This document shows positions 51,593 through 60,387 of a stretch of 64,000 bases of DNA, piece by piece. The position numbers and the translations under genes were made by a program. The notes beneath the pieces are model-generated. The model did not search any database, had not been told where the DNA came from, and worked only from the letters and a program-made list of their open reading frames with translations. How positions within the stretch are numbered: position 1 is the stretch's first letter; each line of letters opens with the position of its first letter. The stretch comes from Streptomyces luteogriseus (lineage in GTDB: Bacteria > Actinomycetota > Actinomycetes > Streptomycetales > Streptomycetaceae): contig NZ_JACHMS010000001.1 of NCBI RefSeq assembly GCF_014205055.1, positions 4,526,001 through 4,590,000 on the forward strand, given 5' to 3'.

Positions 51593-51678
51593 TCAGTTGC
51601 TCGCGTCCACTGTGTTGGTTCTGAAACCACGAACAGCCCCACGTTGCCACAGCGTGGTGTGGCTGACAGTTTCATAGT

Positions 51679-51797
51679 GTTTCGGTGGTTATAGCGTAGG
51701 GGAAACGCCCGGTTACATTCCGAACCCGGAAGCTAAGCCTTACAGCGCCGATGGTACTGCAGGGGGGACCCTGTGGGAGAGTAGGACGCCGCCGAAC
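51679..51797 (+). rRNA. rrf: 5S ribosomal RNA
   Basis: It runs from GTTTCGGTGGTTATAGCG to GACGCCGCCGAAC, about 119 bases. It contains the conserved CCCGGTTACATTCCGAACCCGG loop region in two parts and closes with complementary ends. It lies 86 bases after 23S. Confidence 0.97.
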
Positions 51798-51807
51798 AAT
51801 TTTTGGG

Positions 51808-51839
51808 AAAACCCCCGCATCTTCGGATGCGGGGGTTTT
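51808..51839. terminator. Bidirectional terminator between rrn and the response regulator gene
   Basis: A perfect 14-bp stem (51808-51821 with 51826-51839) with a TTCG loop, A-run on one side and T-run on the other, so it works in both directions. It separates the rRNA operon from the convergent two-component genes. Confidence 0.92.
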
Positions 51840-51861
51840 CTGCGTTCAGGGTCCAATTCGC

Positions 51862-52533
51862 TCAGGACGGCTGCACCAGCTTTGTGTCGTACGCCAGAAT
51901 GACCGCCTGAATGCGATCCCGGGAACCGGTCTTCGCCAATATGCGGCCCACGTGGGTCTTCACCGTCGACTCGGCCAAGTGGAGGCGCGTGGCTATCTCC
52001 GTGTTCGTCCAGCCCTGGCCGATGACCGTGAGGATCTCGCGTTCCCGGTCGGTGAGGGACGTGAGGCGGGCGTCCTCGTGCCCCTCGGTCTCCGCGGTGG
52101 GATCGGCCGGGAGGTGGTGGACGTAGGCGTCCAGGAGGCGGCGGGTCAGGCTGGGGGCGACGACCGCGTCGCCCGTCGCGACCGCGCGGATGCCGGCGAG
52201 GAGTTCCTCGGGCTGGGCGTCCTTGACGAGGAAGCCTGAGGCGCCCGCGCGAAGGCCGGCGTAGGCGTACTCGTCCAGGTCGAAGGTGGTGACGATCAGG
52301 ATGCGGGTGCGGGCGCCGGCGGCGGTGATACGGCGGGTCGCCTCGATGCCGTCGAGGCCGGGCATGCGGATGTCCATGAGGACGACATCGGGATGGAGCT
52401 CGGCCGCCATGCGCACCGCTTCGCTGCCGTTCGCCGCCTCGCCGACGACCGTCATGTCGTCCTGGCTTTCCAGCAGCATGCGGGAGCCGAAGCGCTGAAG
52501 GGGCTGGTCGTCGGCGATGAGGACCGTGGTCAC
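51862..52533 (-). CDS. NarL/FixJ-type response regulator
   Basis: This 223-residue regulator has a receiver domain with acidic pair D8-D9, phospho-acceptor D54 in VVLMDIRMPG and the conserved Lys in FLVKDAQ. A LuxR-type helix-turn-helix follows: LTDREREILTVIGQGWTNTEIATRLHLAESTVKTHVGRI in outline. It is the cognate partner of the overlapping histidine kinase gene (4-base ATGA overlap). Targets are unknown. Receiver and HTH both look intact. It converges on the rrn operon. Confidence 0.93.
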   Translation of the reverse strand: MTTVLIADDQPLQRFGSRMLLESQDDMTVVGEAANGSEAVRMAAELHPDVVLMDIRMPGLDGIEATRRITAAGARTRILIVTTFDLDEYAYAGLRAGASGFLVKDAQPEELLAGIRAVATGDAVVAPSLTRRLLDAYVHHLPADPTAETEGHEDARLTSLTDREREILTVIGQGWTNTEIATRLHLAESTVKTHVGRILAKTGSRDRIQAVILAYDTKLVQPS

Positions 52534-53774
52534 TGCGGGGATTCCTCCGGGAGACGTAGGCGGACGCGCCAGCCCTGCTCCGGTTGGGGGCGAGGGCCGG
52601 CCTCAAGTGTGCCGCCGTACAAGGCGGTTCGCTCGCGCATTCCGGGTAGTCCGCGTCCGTTCCGGGAGATCCCGCCTGTGTCGCCGCGGCTGCCGGTGTC
52701 CGTGATCGTGACGGTGACCGCGGCCTTCTCCTCGTAGGAGAGCTCTATGTGAGCCGTGGCCTCGGGGCCGCCGTGCTTGAGGGTGTTGGTGAGGGCTTCC
52801 TGTATGACGCGGTAGACGGTGAGCTGGCGGCCCGGGGGGAGGCAGGGGCTGCCGTGGACGGTGGTGCTGACGGGGAGGCCCGCGGAGCGTACGCCGTCGA
52901 GGAGCCGGCCCAGGTCGGTGAGGCCGGGCTGGGGGGCCAGGTCGGGCTGTTGCTGCTCCTCCTCGCGCAGGACGTCGAGGAGGCGGCGGAGTTCGGTGAG
53001 AGCCTGGCGGCTGGTGGTGGCGATGGCGTCCAGGGCCTGGGCCGCGCGCTCGGGGGACTTGGCGGCGGCGTAGCGGCCGCCGTCGGCGAGGCCGGTGATG
53101 ACGGAGAGATTGTGGCCGATGATGTCGTGCATCTCGCGGGCGATGCGGGCGCGTTCGGCCGCCGTCGCGAGCTGGGCCTGCTGGTCGCGCTCGGTCTCCA
53201 GGCGGCGGGCGCGGTCCTCCAGGGCCTCGGTGTAGGTGCGGCGGGTGCGGACCGTGACGCCGATGAGGGCGGCCACGGTGATGGACATCAGCTGTGAGCC
53301 GATCTGCTGGTCCCAGGTGCCCTCCCCATGGCGGACGGCAGACAGGACGACCGGAACGAGCACCAGGGCCGTCGCCCACCACAGGTCGCGCAGGGGGCGG
53401 CGCAGGGCGAGGTGGTAGACGAGGACCAGTTGGAGCAGGGCTGCCTGGAGGGCGGCGCCGGTCCAGGCGTTGAGGACGGCGAAGGGGACCATGGCGGCCA
53501 GGACCGCCGCGGGGTGGGTGCGGCGCCACAGGAGCGGGACGGAGAGGCCGAGGCTCAGGGTGAGGAGCAGCCAGCCGGGGGCGTCGAGCTGGTGGGCGTT
53601 GTGGCGCCAGCCGCCTCCGGTGTAGTCGATCAGGGCGGCTGTCACCCAGAAGCCTGTGAAGGGCAGGTCCCACAGGAGGGGGTGGCGTCCGTCGAAGGCG
53701 CGTACCCGGTGGGCGAGGCGCTGGGCGTATTCGGTGAGGGGCTCCGGCGCCCGGTTGTCCGTCACGGGGTCCAT
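52530..53774 (-). CDS. Histidine kinase of the HisKA_3 (NarX/DesK-like) family
   Basis: This 414-residue kinase has four to six membrane segments at about 38-175, a short coiled coil, and the phospho-acceptor H216 in IAREMHDIIGHNLSVITGL. A HATPase domain follows with EALTNTLKHGG (N box), ITDTGSRGDTG (G1) and NGRGLPGMRERTALYGG (G2). The short loops between spans suggest sensing within the membrane. I choose the ATG at 53774 (MDPVTDNRAPEPL); the frame is open about 100 bases further upstream with low-complexity sequence. It is translationally coupled to its response regulator. The signal is unknown. Confidence 0.92.
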   Translation of the reverse strand: MDPVTDNRAPEPLTEYAQRLAHRVRAFDGRHPLLWDLPFTGFWVTAALIDYTGGGWRHNAHQLDAPGWLLLTLSLGLSVPLLWRRTHPAAVLAAMVPFAVLNAWTGAALQAALLQLVLVYHLALRRPLRDLWWATALVLVPVVLSAVRHGEGTWDQQIGSQLMSITVAALIGVTVRTRRTYTEALEDRARRLETERDQQAQLATAAERARIAREMHDIIGHNLSVITGLADGGRYAAAKSPERAAQALDAIATTSRQALTELRRLLDVLREEEQQQPDLAPQPGLTDLGRLLDGVRSAGLPVSTTVHGSPCLPPGRQLTVYRVIQEALTNTLKHGGPEATAHIELSYEEKAAVTVTITDTGSRGDTGGISRNGRGLPGMRERTALYGGTLEAGPRPQPEQGWRVRLRLPEESPQ

Positions 53775-53964
53775 CGTGCGGGATCCGGTGCCGGGCGGCA
53801 TGCGTCTTCGCGGTGGCGGGCGGCGGCGTCCACGTCGCCGTAGCGGTTGGTCGGTTCGTGCGCCGTCAGCATGCATCGATGCTCGCGTGTGCGGGGGCGG
53901 CGGGCGTCGGACCGGCGGGTTAATCGGGGTGAGGAGTGTCGTACCCGGGTACTACCGTGGCCGC

Positions 53965-54507
53965 ATGAGCTATGTGATCCGGTCCGTGCGTGCCGGCGAG
54001 TGGGCCGCGGCGAAGGAGCTGCGGCTCGCGGCGCTGCGGGATCCGGTGGCGCACCTGGCCTTTCTGGAGACGTACGAGGAGGCCGCCGCCCGACCGGACT
54101 CCTTCTGGCAGGAGCGGACCGCGGGTGCCGCCGAAGGGGCGGACACGGCGCAGCAGATCATCGCCGAGGGGCCGGACGGGCGGTGGGTGGGGACGCTGAC
54201 CGTGCTCGTGGAGGAGCCGGGGACGACCGACTGGGCCGGGTTTCCGGTGGAGCGGAAACAGGGGCATGTGGTCGGTGTGTTCGTACGGCCCGAGGAGCGC
54301 GGGAGCGGGCTGACCGAGGTGCTGTTCGACGCGGCCCTGGAGTGGTCGTGGGCGCAGGGTCTGGAGCGGGTGCGGCTCATCGTGCACGAGGAGAACGGGC
54401 GGGCGCAGCGGTTCTACCGGCGGGTGGGGTTCCTGCCGAGTGGTGTGACCGTGCCGCTGGGGGACGCGGGGGAGCGCGAGTTGGAGTTCGTCCTCGAGCG
54501 GGAGTGA
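53965..54507 (+). CDS. GNAT-family N-acetyltransferase
   Basis: This 180-residue acetyltransferase has the GNAT acetyl-CoA motif VVGVFVRPEERGSGLTEVLFDAAL, preceded by the beta-strand segment DGRWVGTLTVLVEEPG, and ends with ENGRAQRFYRRVGFLPSG. The N-terminus (SYVIRSVRAGEWAAAKELRLAALRDP) is typical of cytosolic small-molecule or protein acetyltransferases. The substrate is unknown. It converges on the type IV secretion-like operon with only 12 bases between stop codons. The start is ATG 53965. Confidence 0.92.
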   Translation: MSYVIRSVRAGEWAAAKELRLAALRDPVAHLAFLETYEEAAARPDSFWQERTAGAAEGADTAQQIIAEGPDGRWVGTLTVLVEEPGTTDWAGFPVERKQGHVVGVFVRPEERGSGLTEVLFDAALEWSWAQGLERVRLIVHEENGRAQRFYRRVGFLPSGVTVPLGDAGERELEFVLERE

Positions 54508-54519
54508 CCGGGGCCGGGC

Positions 54520-56073
54520 CTAGACGGGCAGTTCGTCGTGCGGCCAGCGGGCGCGGCCCTGTTCGCGGGACCGGAGCAGGGCCAGGGTCGGCATGCCCCG
54601 GTCCGCTCCGGTGGCCAGCAGCTCCGGGAGCTGGGGAAGCGGGGCCACGGCCGCGACGTCGTCGAGGACGAGCGTCATTGGTGGGTCGAGGCGACCGGCC
54701 GATGACCGTTCGGCCATGTGCCGGCCGCGCTCGACCACGTTCGAGACGAGGGCCGTCAGGAGGGGCATGGCGCCCGGGTTCGTCCTGGGGTCCTCGATGG
54801 ATTCCCCCACCACATAAAGCGTGCCCCCTTCGTGGACGAAGGAATCCAAGGCGAGGGCATCAGTTCGGTTGGGAGTGCAGGCCTCGCGGATATTGACCGT
54901 GGAGAGGGCCGCGAGGGCACGGGTGGTCAACTGCTGGGCCATGTCGCGGCGTTCGGGGTGGGCCGTGAGGGCTCCCTCGAGTTCACCCGCGGAGCCGGGG
55001 GCGGCCTTGGGGTTGGTGCGGAGGATGCGTACGGCGTCCTGGATCTGGGTGCCCTGGGACCAGCGGTGGACGTGGCGGATGGTGCGGCCGTCGATCGCTG
55101 CGGCGTGCAGGTAGCTGCGCAGGAGTGTGGTGGCCGTGTCGGTGAGGGCCTGGTCGAGTTTGGCGGTGGGGCGTACGGGGGCGAGGAGAGCGGTGGCCCG
55201 CTGGGATGCCGTGTCCTTGTCCTCGCAGCCGCTGGTGGGGGACCAGTGGAGGCGGGACGGGGTGTCGCAGAGATGGGTGGGGTCGTAGAGGTGGGTGGGG
55301 CCCAGCTTGGCTCTGGCGTCCTTGGTGTCCTGCCAGAGGAGCGGGTTCGACGTGACGATGAGGGCCGGGCCTTCGGCGTCGCGTACGGCCTGGGCGGCGG
55401 TGGTTCGGCGGGTTTCCCTCGGGGCTACGAGGATTCTTTCCCACCCGGCCGCGCGTTCCTGGGCGAACAGAGATGCCGGGGCCGCGGGGGCGGTCGCCGG
55501 GGGTGGGGTGGCGGTCGCCGTCGACTGTGGGGGGCCGGCCGGGTGTGCCGGCGGGCCCGGAGGGCTCGCGGGATCCGATGCCGAGCGGCGAGGTGTCGGC
55601 ACCTCGTGCTGCACAGCTGTGGATGCGTGCTCCTGCGCCGCTGCCGGTACCTCGTGCTGCGTCGGTGCCGGCCGTTCCTCCGCCGCCAGGATCCTCTCCT
55701 CGCGGCGCCTGGCCCGGACCGCCCGCCATCGGGCCAGGGTGCCCATGACGAACACGGTCAGGACGACCAGGATCATCAGCTGGCCGATGAACAGGCCCCA
55801 GAACAGGCCGTAGCCGGAGAGTTCGCCGGGGGGTGTGTCGGGCCAGGCGCCGGGGATGTCGTGGGGCTGGGCGATGAGGCCGCGCATGGCGAGCGGCGTC
55901 CGGGCGAAGGTGACGCCGGAGGGCCAGGAGCCGTGGGCGAACAGGGCGGCGAGGCCCGTGGCCGTCCACGCCAGCACGGTCATGCCGAGGAGGAACGCGA
56001 GTATGCCGACCAGCAGGCCGTCCGGGATGCCTCCCTGGGGGCCGCGCTGGGTGTGGCGGTCGTCCGGTCTCAC
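54520..56073 (-). CDS. VirD4/TraG-like coupling protein with degenerate Walker A
   Basis: This 517-residue protein has two N-terminal membrane spans (about 18-47 and 86-113), a long Pro/Ala-rich linker (135-205) and a cytosolic ATPase-like domain. The Walker A position reads VAPRETRRTT (216-225), with Arg-Arg in place of the Gly-Lys of a P-loop, while a Walker B-like MTLVLDDVAAVAPLPQLPELL and the sensor region TLALLRSREQGRARW remain. Canonical coupling proteins hydrolyse ATP to deliver substrates, so this one may only recruit. It is the last gene of a six-gene operon, 16 bases after the VirB4-like gene. Alternative: a TraD-like structural homologue. Confidence 0.8.
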   Translation of the reverse strand: MRPDDRHTQRGPQGGIPDGLLVGILAFLLGMTVLAWTATGLAALFAHGSWPSGVTFARTPLAMRGLIAQPHDIPGAWPDTPPGELSGYGLFWGLFIGQLMILVVLTVFVMGTLARWRAVRARRREERILAAEERPAPTQHEVPAAAQEHASTAVQHEVPTPRRSASDPASPPGPPAHPAGPPQSTATATPPPATAPAAPASLFAQERAAGWERILVAPRETRRTTAAQAVRDAEGPALIVTSNPLLWQDTKDARAKLGPTHLYDPTHLCDTPSRLHWSPTSGCEDKDTASQRATALLAPVRPTAKLDQALTDTATTLLRSYLHAAAIDGRTIRHVHRWSQGTQIQDAVRILRTNPKAAPGSAGELEGALTAHPERRDMAQQLTTRALAALSTVNIREACTPNRTDALALDSFVHEGGTLYVVGESIEDPRTNPGAMPLLTALVSNVVERGRHMAERSSAGRLDPPMTLVLDDVAAVAPLPQLPELLATGADRGMPTLALLRSREQGRARWPHDELPV

Positions 56074-56089
56074 GCGTGCTCCCCTGTGC

Positions 56090-57499
56090 CTACGCCACCG
56101 TCGATTCGGAGTCGCCCAGGTGGTGCTCCACGAAGGCCGCGGCGCGTTCCTCCGCCTCGAGTTCGGCGGCGTGCAGGGCGTCGTCCGCGAGGTCGGCGGA
56201 GGACTGGGTCATCGCGCGGTCGGTGAAGACCAGCGGGCGTTCGGTCTCCGTGATCAGGTGTTTGACGACCTGGACGTTGCCGTTGACGTCCCAGACGGCG
56301 ATGCCGGGGCTGAGGGTCGGGATGATCTCCACCGCCCACCTGGGCAATCCCAGCACCCGTCCCGTCGCCCTCGCCTCGTCCGCCTTCTGTGCGTAGATCG
56401 TCCTGGTGGACGCCATCTTGAGGATCGCCGCCGCTTCCTTCGCCGCCGCTCCGTCGACGACGTCGGACAGGTGGTGGACCACCGCGACGAAGGACAGGCC
56501 CAGGCGTCGGCCGAACTTCAGCAGGCGCTGGAACAGCTGGGCGACGAAGGGGCTGTTGATGATGTGCCAGGCCTCCTCGACCAGGAAGATGCGCTTCTTC
56601 CGGTCGGGGCGGATCCAGGTGTGCTCCAGCCACACGCCGACGATCGCCATGAGGATGGGCATGGCGATGGAGTTGCGGTCGATGTGGGACAGGTCGAAGA
56701 CGATGAGGGGGGCGTCGAGGTCGATGCCGACCGTGGTGGGGCCGTCGAACATGCCGCGCAGGTCACCGTCGACCAGGCGGTCCAGGACCAGGGCGACGTC
56801 GAGGCCCCAGGCCCGTACGTCGTCTATGGCGACGTTCATCGCCTGGGCCGACTCGGGCTCGGGGTGGCGTAGTTGCTCGACGATGTCGGTCAGGACCGGC
56901 TGGCGGTCGACGATGGCCTCGTTGACGTAGGCGTGGGCGACCTTGAGGGCGAAGCCCGAGCGTTCGTCGAGACCGTGCCCCATCGCGACCTCGATGATCG
57001 TCCGGAGCAGGGCGAGCTGGCCCGTGGTGGTGATCGCGGGGTCGAGCGGGTTGAGGCGGATCCCCATGTCCAGGGCCGCTGTCGGGTCCAGGCGGATGGG
57101 GGTTATGCCCAGCTCCTGCGCGATGAGGTTCCATTCGCCGACGCCGTCCTCGCCCTGGGCGTCCAGGACGACGACTTGGCGGTCGCGGAAGCGGAGCTGG
57201 CGCAGGACGTACGTCTTCTCCAGCGCCGACTTGCCGTTGCCGGACTCGCCGAGGACCAGCCAGTGGGGGGCTGGGAGTTGCTGGCCGTAGAGCTGGAAGG
57301 GGTCGTAGATGTAGCCCTTTCCGGAGTACACCTCGCGGCCGATGATGACGCCGGAGTCGCCGAGGCCGGGGGCGGCGGTCGGGAGGTAGACCGCCTGGGC
57401 CTGGCCCGTGGACGTGCGCACCGGGAGCCGGGTCGTCTCGACCTTCCCGAAGAGGAAGGACGTGAAGGCGTCGGTGAGGACGGACAGCGGGTCCCGCAT
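56090..57499 (-). CDS. VirB4-like ATPase (C-terminal motor half)
   Basis: This 469-residue protein holds an intact motor domain: Walker A LGESGNGKSA (83-92), DAQGEDGVGEWNL, Walker B RIFLVEEAWHII near residue 300 and a sensor segment SFVAVVHHLSDV. It is shorter than full VirB4 (about 800 residues), because the N-terminal half is apparently encoded separately by the gene just upstream (57506-59062). VirB4 powers assembly and substrate transfer in type IV secretion. The preceding gene stops 6 bases before its ATG, so they are surely co-translated. Confidence 0.88.
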   Translation of the reverse strand: MRDPLSVLTDAFTSFLFGKVETTRLPVRTSTGQAQAVYLPTAAPGLGDSGVIIGREVYSGKGYIYDPFQLYGQQLPAPHWLVLGESGNGKSALEKTYVLRQLRFRDRQVVVLDAQGEDGVGEWNLIAQELGITPIRLDPTAALDMGIRLNPLDPAITTTGQLALLRTIIEVAMGHGLDERSGFALKVAHAYVNEAIVDRQPVLTDIVEQLRHPEPESAQAMNVAIDDVRAWGLDVALVLDRLVDGDLRGMFDGPTTVGIDLDAPLIVFDLSHIDRNSIAMPILMAIVGVWLEHTWIRPDRKKRIFLVEEAWHIINSPFVAQLFQRLLKFGRRLGLSFVAVVHHLSDVVDGAAAKEAAAILKMASTRTIYAQKADEARATGRVLGLPRWAVEIIPTLSPGIAVWDVNGNVQVVKHLITETERPLVFTDRAMTQSSADLADDALHAAELEAEERAAAFVEHHLGDSESTVA

Positions 57500-57505
57500 C
57501 AGGTC

Positions 57506-59062
57506 CTACCTCCGAATGCCGGTGGCGAAGGGAAGGGTGTTCACGAAGGCGCGGTGGTGCTCGCGGTCGCACCATTCCAGCTTCAGGTACGACTTTCCGG
57601 CCGAGGCCCTTATCGTCCGCTTGTCGCGGGCGAGGGCGTCGGGTGAGCGGGAGGAGACGGTGATGTAGCCGACGAGGTTGACGCCGGCGGCGCCGCTGGC
57701 GAGGTCCTCGCCGCGCTGGTCGAGGCGGGAGTGCGCGGCGATGTCGCGGGGGTCGACGGTGCGGTTCATCTTGGCGGCGCGGGACGCCTCGGCCTCGTCG
57801 TTGGTCTTCTCGGTGAGCATGCGCTCGATGGCGACCTCGGTGGGTTCGAGGTCCATGGTGACGGCGACCGTGCGGATGACGTCCGGGGTGTGGACGAGCA
57901 GCGGGGCGAGGAAGTTGACGCCGACGGGGGTCATCGGCCATTCCTTCACCCAGGCCGTGGCGTGGCACCAGGGGGCGCGGGTGGAGGACTCGCGGGTCTT
58001 GGCCTGGAGGTAGGTGGGCTCCATGGCGTCCAGTTCGGCCGGCCAGGCGTTGCGCTTGGTCATCGCCTGGATGTGGTCGATCGGGTGGTCCGGGTCGTAC
58101 ATGGAGTGGATCAGCGAGGCCAGCCGTCCCTGACCGAGCGGCTGGCGGACGCGGATGTCGGCTTCCTGGAGGCGCGAGCAGATGTCGGTGAGCTCGCGGG
58201 CCATGACGACGGCGAGTCCGGCGTCCCGGTCGACCTTGCCGCCGTGGGCGCGGGCGGCTCGGGCCATGGCGTTGGCCTCGGCGGCGAGGTCGCGCGTGTA
58301 GTGCATGCAGGCGACGAGGTAGGCGCGGTGCTGCTCGCTGCTGGTGGACACCATCGACTGGAGCTGGTCGTAGGACTCCTGGAGCCAGGGGAGGGCCTTT
58401 TCGTCGCCGCGGACGGCGACGTCCTTGGCGTGGGCGTCCGGGTCGGCGGGGAGGGTGCGGGCCAGCATCTGGATGCGGGTGACGAAGCCGTCGCCGTTGG
58501 CGACGTGCTTGAGCAGGGTGCCGAAGCGGTCGACGAGGGCTTCCTGGTCCTCGCTGTCGCGCAGGCCGACGCCGGGGCCCTCGATCTCGATGGCGGCGGT
58601 GACGGTCTTGCGGTCGGCGTGCAGGAGCACGGCGATCTCGTCGGGTCCGAAGGGGGCGGCCAGCCAGGTGATGCGGCCGATGCCGGGGGGCGGGCCGATC
58701 TCCACCTCGCGGCCGTCGAGCCGGGTGCCGGCCTCGATGACGGCGGAGCGGTAGGCGGTGCCCCGTTTCAGGGTCCGCTTGTAGCTGCGGTTGATCTCGA
58801 ACCACTTGTAGAACGTGCGGTGCTTGTACGGCACGTAGACCGCGGACAGCGCGAGCATCGGGAACCCGGCGAGCAGCACGATGCGCAGTGACAGCACCGG
58901 GACGAGGAGCCCGCACATCATGCCGAGGAACGCGCCCACGACGATCAGGGCGATCTCGCCGGTCTCGCGGTTGCGGCCGATGATCGCGTTCGGCCGGGCG
59001 CGGCCGATCAGATATGTCCGGCGGGGCGTGACCGGATGGGACACGTGGGACTCGGTCGTCAA
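57506..59062 (-). CDS. SCO6880-type membrane protein, VirB3/VirB4 N-terminal-like
   Basis: This 518-residue protein begins with PRRTYLIGRARPNAIIGRN, then two membrane spans (about 38-82). A large soluble part resembles the non-ATPase half of VirB4: long helical stretch, DAGLAVVMARELTDIC, APWCHATAWVKEWPMTPVGVNFLAPLL. There is no P-loop. I assign it to the SCO6880 family of conjugation-associated proteins. Together with the following ATPase gene it appears to make a split VirB3-VirB4. Its start overlaps the upstream gene's stop by 4 bases (ATGA). Confidence 0.82.
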   Translation of the reverse strand: MTTESHVSHPVTPRRTYLIGRARPNAIIGRNRETGEIALIVVGAFLGMMCGLLVPVLSLRIVLLAGFPMLALSAVYVPYKHRTFYKWFEINRSYKRTLKRGTAYRSAVIEAGTRLDGREVEIGPPPGIGRITWLAAPFGPDEIAVLLHADRKTVTAAIEIEGPGVGLRDSEDQEALVDRFGTLLKHVANGDGFVTRIQMLARTLPADPDAHAKDVAVRGDEKALPWLQESYDQLQSMVSTSSEQHRAYLVACMHYTRDLAAEANAMARAARAHGGKVDRDAGLAVVMARELTDICSRLQEADIRVRQPLGQGRLASLIHSMYDPDHPIDHIQAMTKRNAWPAELDAMEPTYLQAKTRESSTRAPWCHATAWVKEWPMTPVGVNFLAPLLVHTPDVIRTVAVTMDLEPTEVAIERMLTEKTNDEAEASRAAKMNRTVDPRDIAAHSRLDQRGEDLASGAAGVNLVGYITVSSRSPDALARDKRTIRASAGKSYLKLEWCDREHHRAFVNTLPFATGIRR

Positions 59063-60387
59063 CGCCCTTCACCTCCCGTGCGGTTGGTACTGCTGTTGCG
59101 GGTGTTGCTGGCGTGGGGAGTGTTGACGGGGCTGCTCGAACGGGGGGCGGGTGCGGCGGAGGGGACAGATCCGCCGCCGCCGTTCGAGGTGCGCGCGCTG
59201 TGCGCGGCGACTCCGCCGGAGGCGGGGTTGCTGGGACGGGGGGCGGAGGACTGGCTGCCTCCGCCGTTGTTGTCGGCGCGGGTGCTGTGGGTCTTGATGC
59301 CCTGCGCGACGAGGGAGGCCGGGGAGCTGATGACGGCCGCGGCCTTGCTCTCGGCGCCCTGCATGAGGCGGTTGTTGCGGGAGCCGGCGATCTCGTCGCC
59401 GAAGCCGGGGACGAAGCGGTAGATCATCGCGCTGGCGAAGATGGCGAGCAGGATGATGGCGAGGCCGGAGACGACGGCGGAGAAGGCGTTCGGGCCGTCG
59501 TCGGCGGAGAGTGCGCCGGCGAGGCCGAGGACGATGACGATGACCGGTTTGATGAGGATGACCGCGATCATGATTCCGGCCCAGCGGCGGACGTGGCCCC
59601 ACAGGTTCTTGTCGACGAGGCCGGCGTAGACGACGGTGCCGAGGAGGGCGCCGACGTAGAGGAGCGCGGCCCTGATGACGAGCTCCAGCCAGAGGACGCC
59701 GGCGGCGAGGATGCTGACCAGGGAGACGACGATCAGCATGATCGGGCCGCCGCCGATGTCCTCGCCCTTCTTGAGGGCCTCGGAGAACGTGCCGAAGAAC
59801 GCGTCGGTCTGGTCGCCGGTGGCTTTGGCGAGGACCTCGGTGATGCCGTCGGTGGCGGAGACGACGGTGTAGAGGATCAGGGGGGTGAAGGCGGAGGCCA
59901 GGACGGTCAGCCAGAGGAAGCCGATGGCTTCGGACAGGGCGGTGGTCATGGGCACGCCGCGGACGGCCCGCTTGGCTACGGCCAGGAGCCAGAGCAGGAG
60001 CGTGAGGATCGTCGAGGCGGCGAAGACGACGGCGTACTGCTGGAGGAACTTGGGGTTGGTGAAGTCGACGTTGGCGGTCTCCTTCACGGCGTCGCTGAGC
60101 TTGTCGACGGTCCAGGAGGCGGCGTCGGCGCAGCCCTTGGCGAGGGAGGAGAGGGGGTCGAGGGTGGAGGTGGGGTCGATGCGGGAGGTTCCGCCGCCGC
60201 CTCCGCCGCTGCCGGTGTCGCCTTCGCAGATCTCGCGGGCCTCACCCCTGAGGAGGTCGCAGGCGTTGTTGCTGGGTGACGGGGACGGAGTGGGGGCGGC
60301 GAAGGCGCGGGTGGCCAGCAGGATCGTGGCTGTCTGCACCGCTGCGACCGCGGCGCCGACTTTGAGTACGTGATCCCTAACGGGCAT
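59059..60387 (-). CDS. TrbL/VirB6-like polytopic membrane protein
   Basis: This 442-residue protein starts with a signal-like segment (KVGAAVAAVQTATILLATRAFA), a Gly/Ser linker, and then about six membrane spans between residues 115 and 320 (for example YAVVFAASTILTLLLWLLAV, IMIAVILIKPVIVIVLGLAG). The C-terminal 100 residues are Ser/Asn/Gly-rich and disordered. This matches the TrbL/VirB6 group, the inner-membrane channel of type IV secretion systems. It has 4-base overlap with the following gene, and an 11-base overlap with the gene before it. Confidence 0.85.
   Translation of the reverse strand: MPVRDHVLKVGAAVAAVQTATILLATRAFAAPTPSPSPSNNACDLLRGEAREICEGDTGSGGGGGGTSRIDPTSTLDPLSSLAKGCADAASWTVDKLSDAVKETANVDFTNPKFLQQYAVVFAASTILTLLLWLLAVAKRAVRGVPMTTALSEAIGFLWLTVLASAFTPLILYTVVSATDGITEVLAKATGDQTDAFFGTFSEALKKGEDIGGGPIMLIVVSLVSILAAGVLWLELVIRAALLYVGALLGTVVYAGLVDKNLWGHVRRWAGIMIAVILIKPVIVIVLGLAGALSADDGPNAFSAVVSGLAIILLAIFASAMIYRFVPGFGDEIAGSRNNRLMQGAESKAAAVISSPASLVAQGIKTHSTRADNNGGGSQSSAPRPSNPASGGVAAHSARTSNGGGGSVPSAAPAPRSSSPVNTPHASNTRNSSTNRTGGEGR

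Noticed and set aside
53776..54896. Alternative plus-strand frames overlapping the GNAT gene and the VirD4-like gene
   Set aside because: The GNAT frame starting at 53965 carries the acetyl-CoA motif. The others are out-of-frame low-complexity readings.
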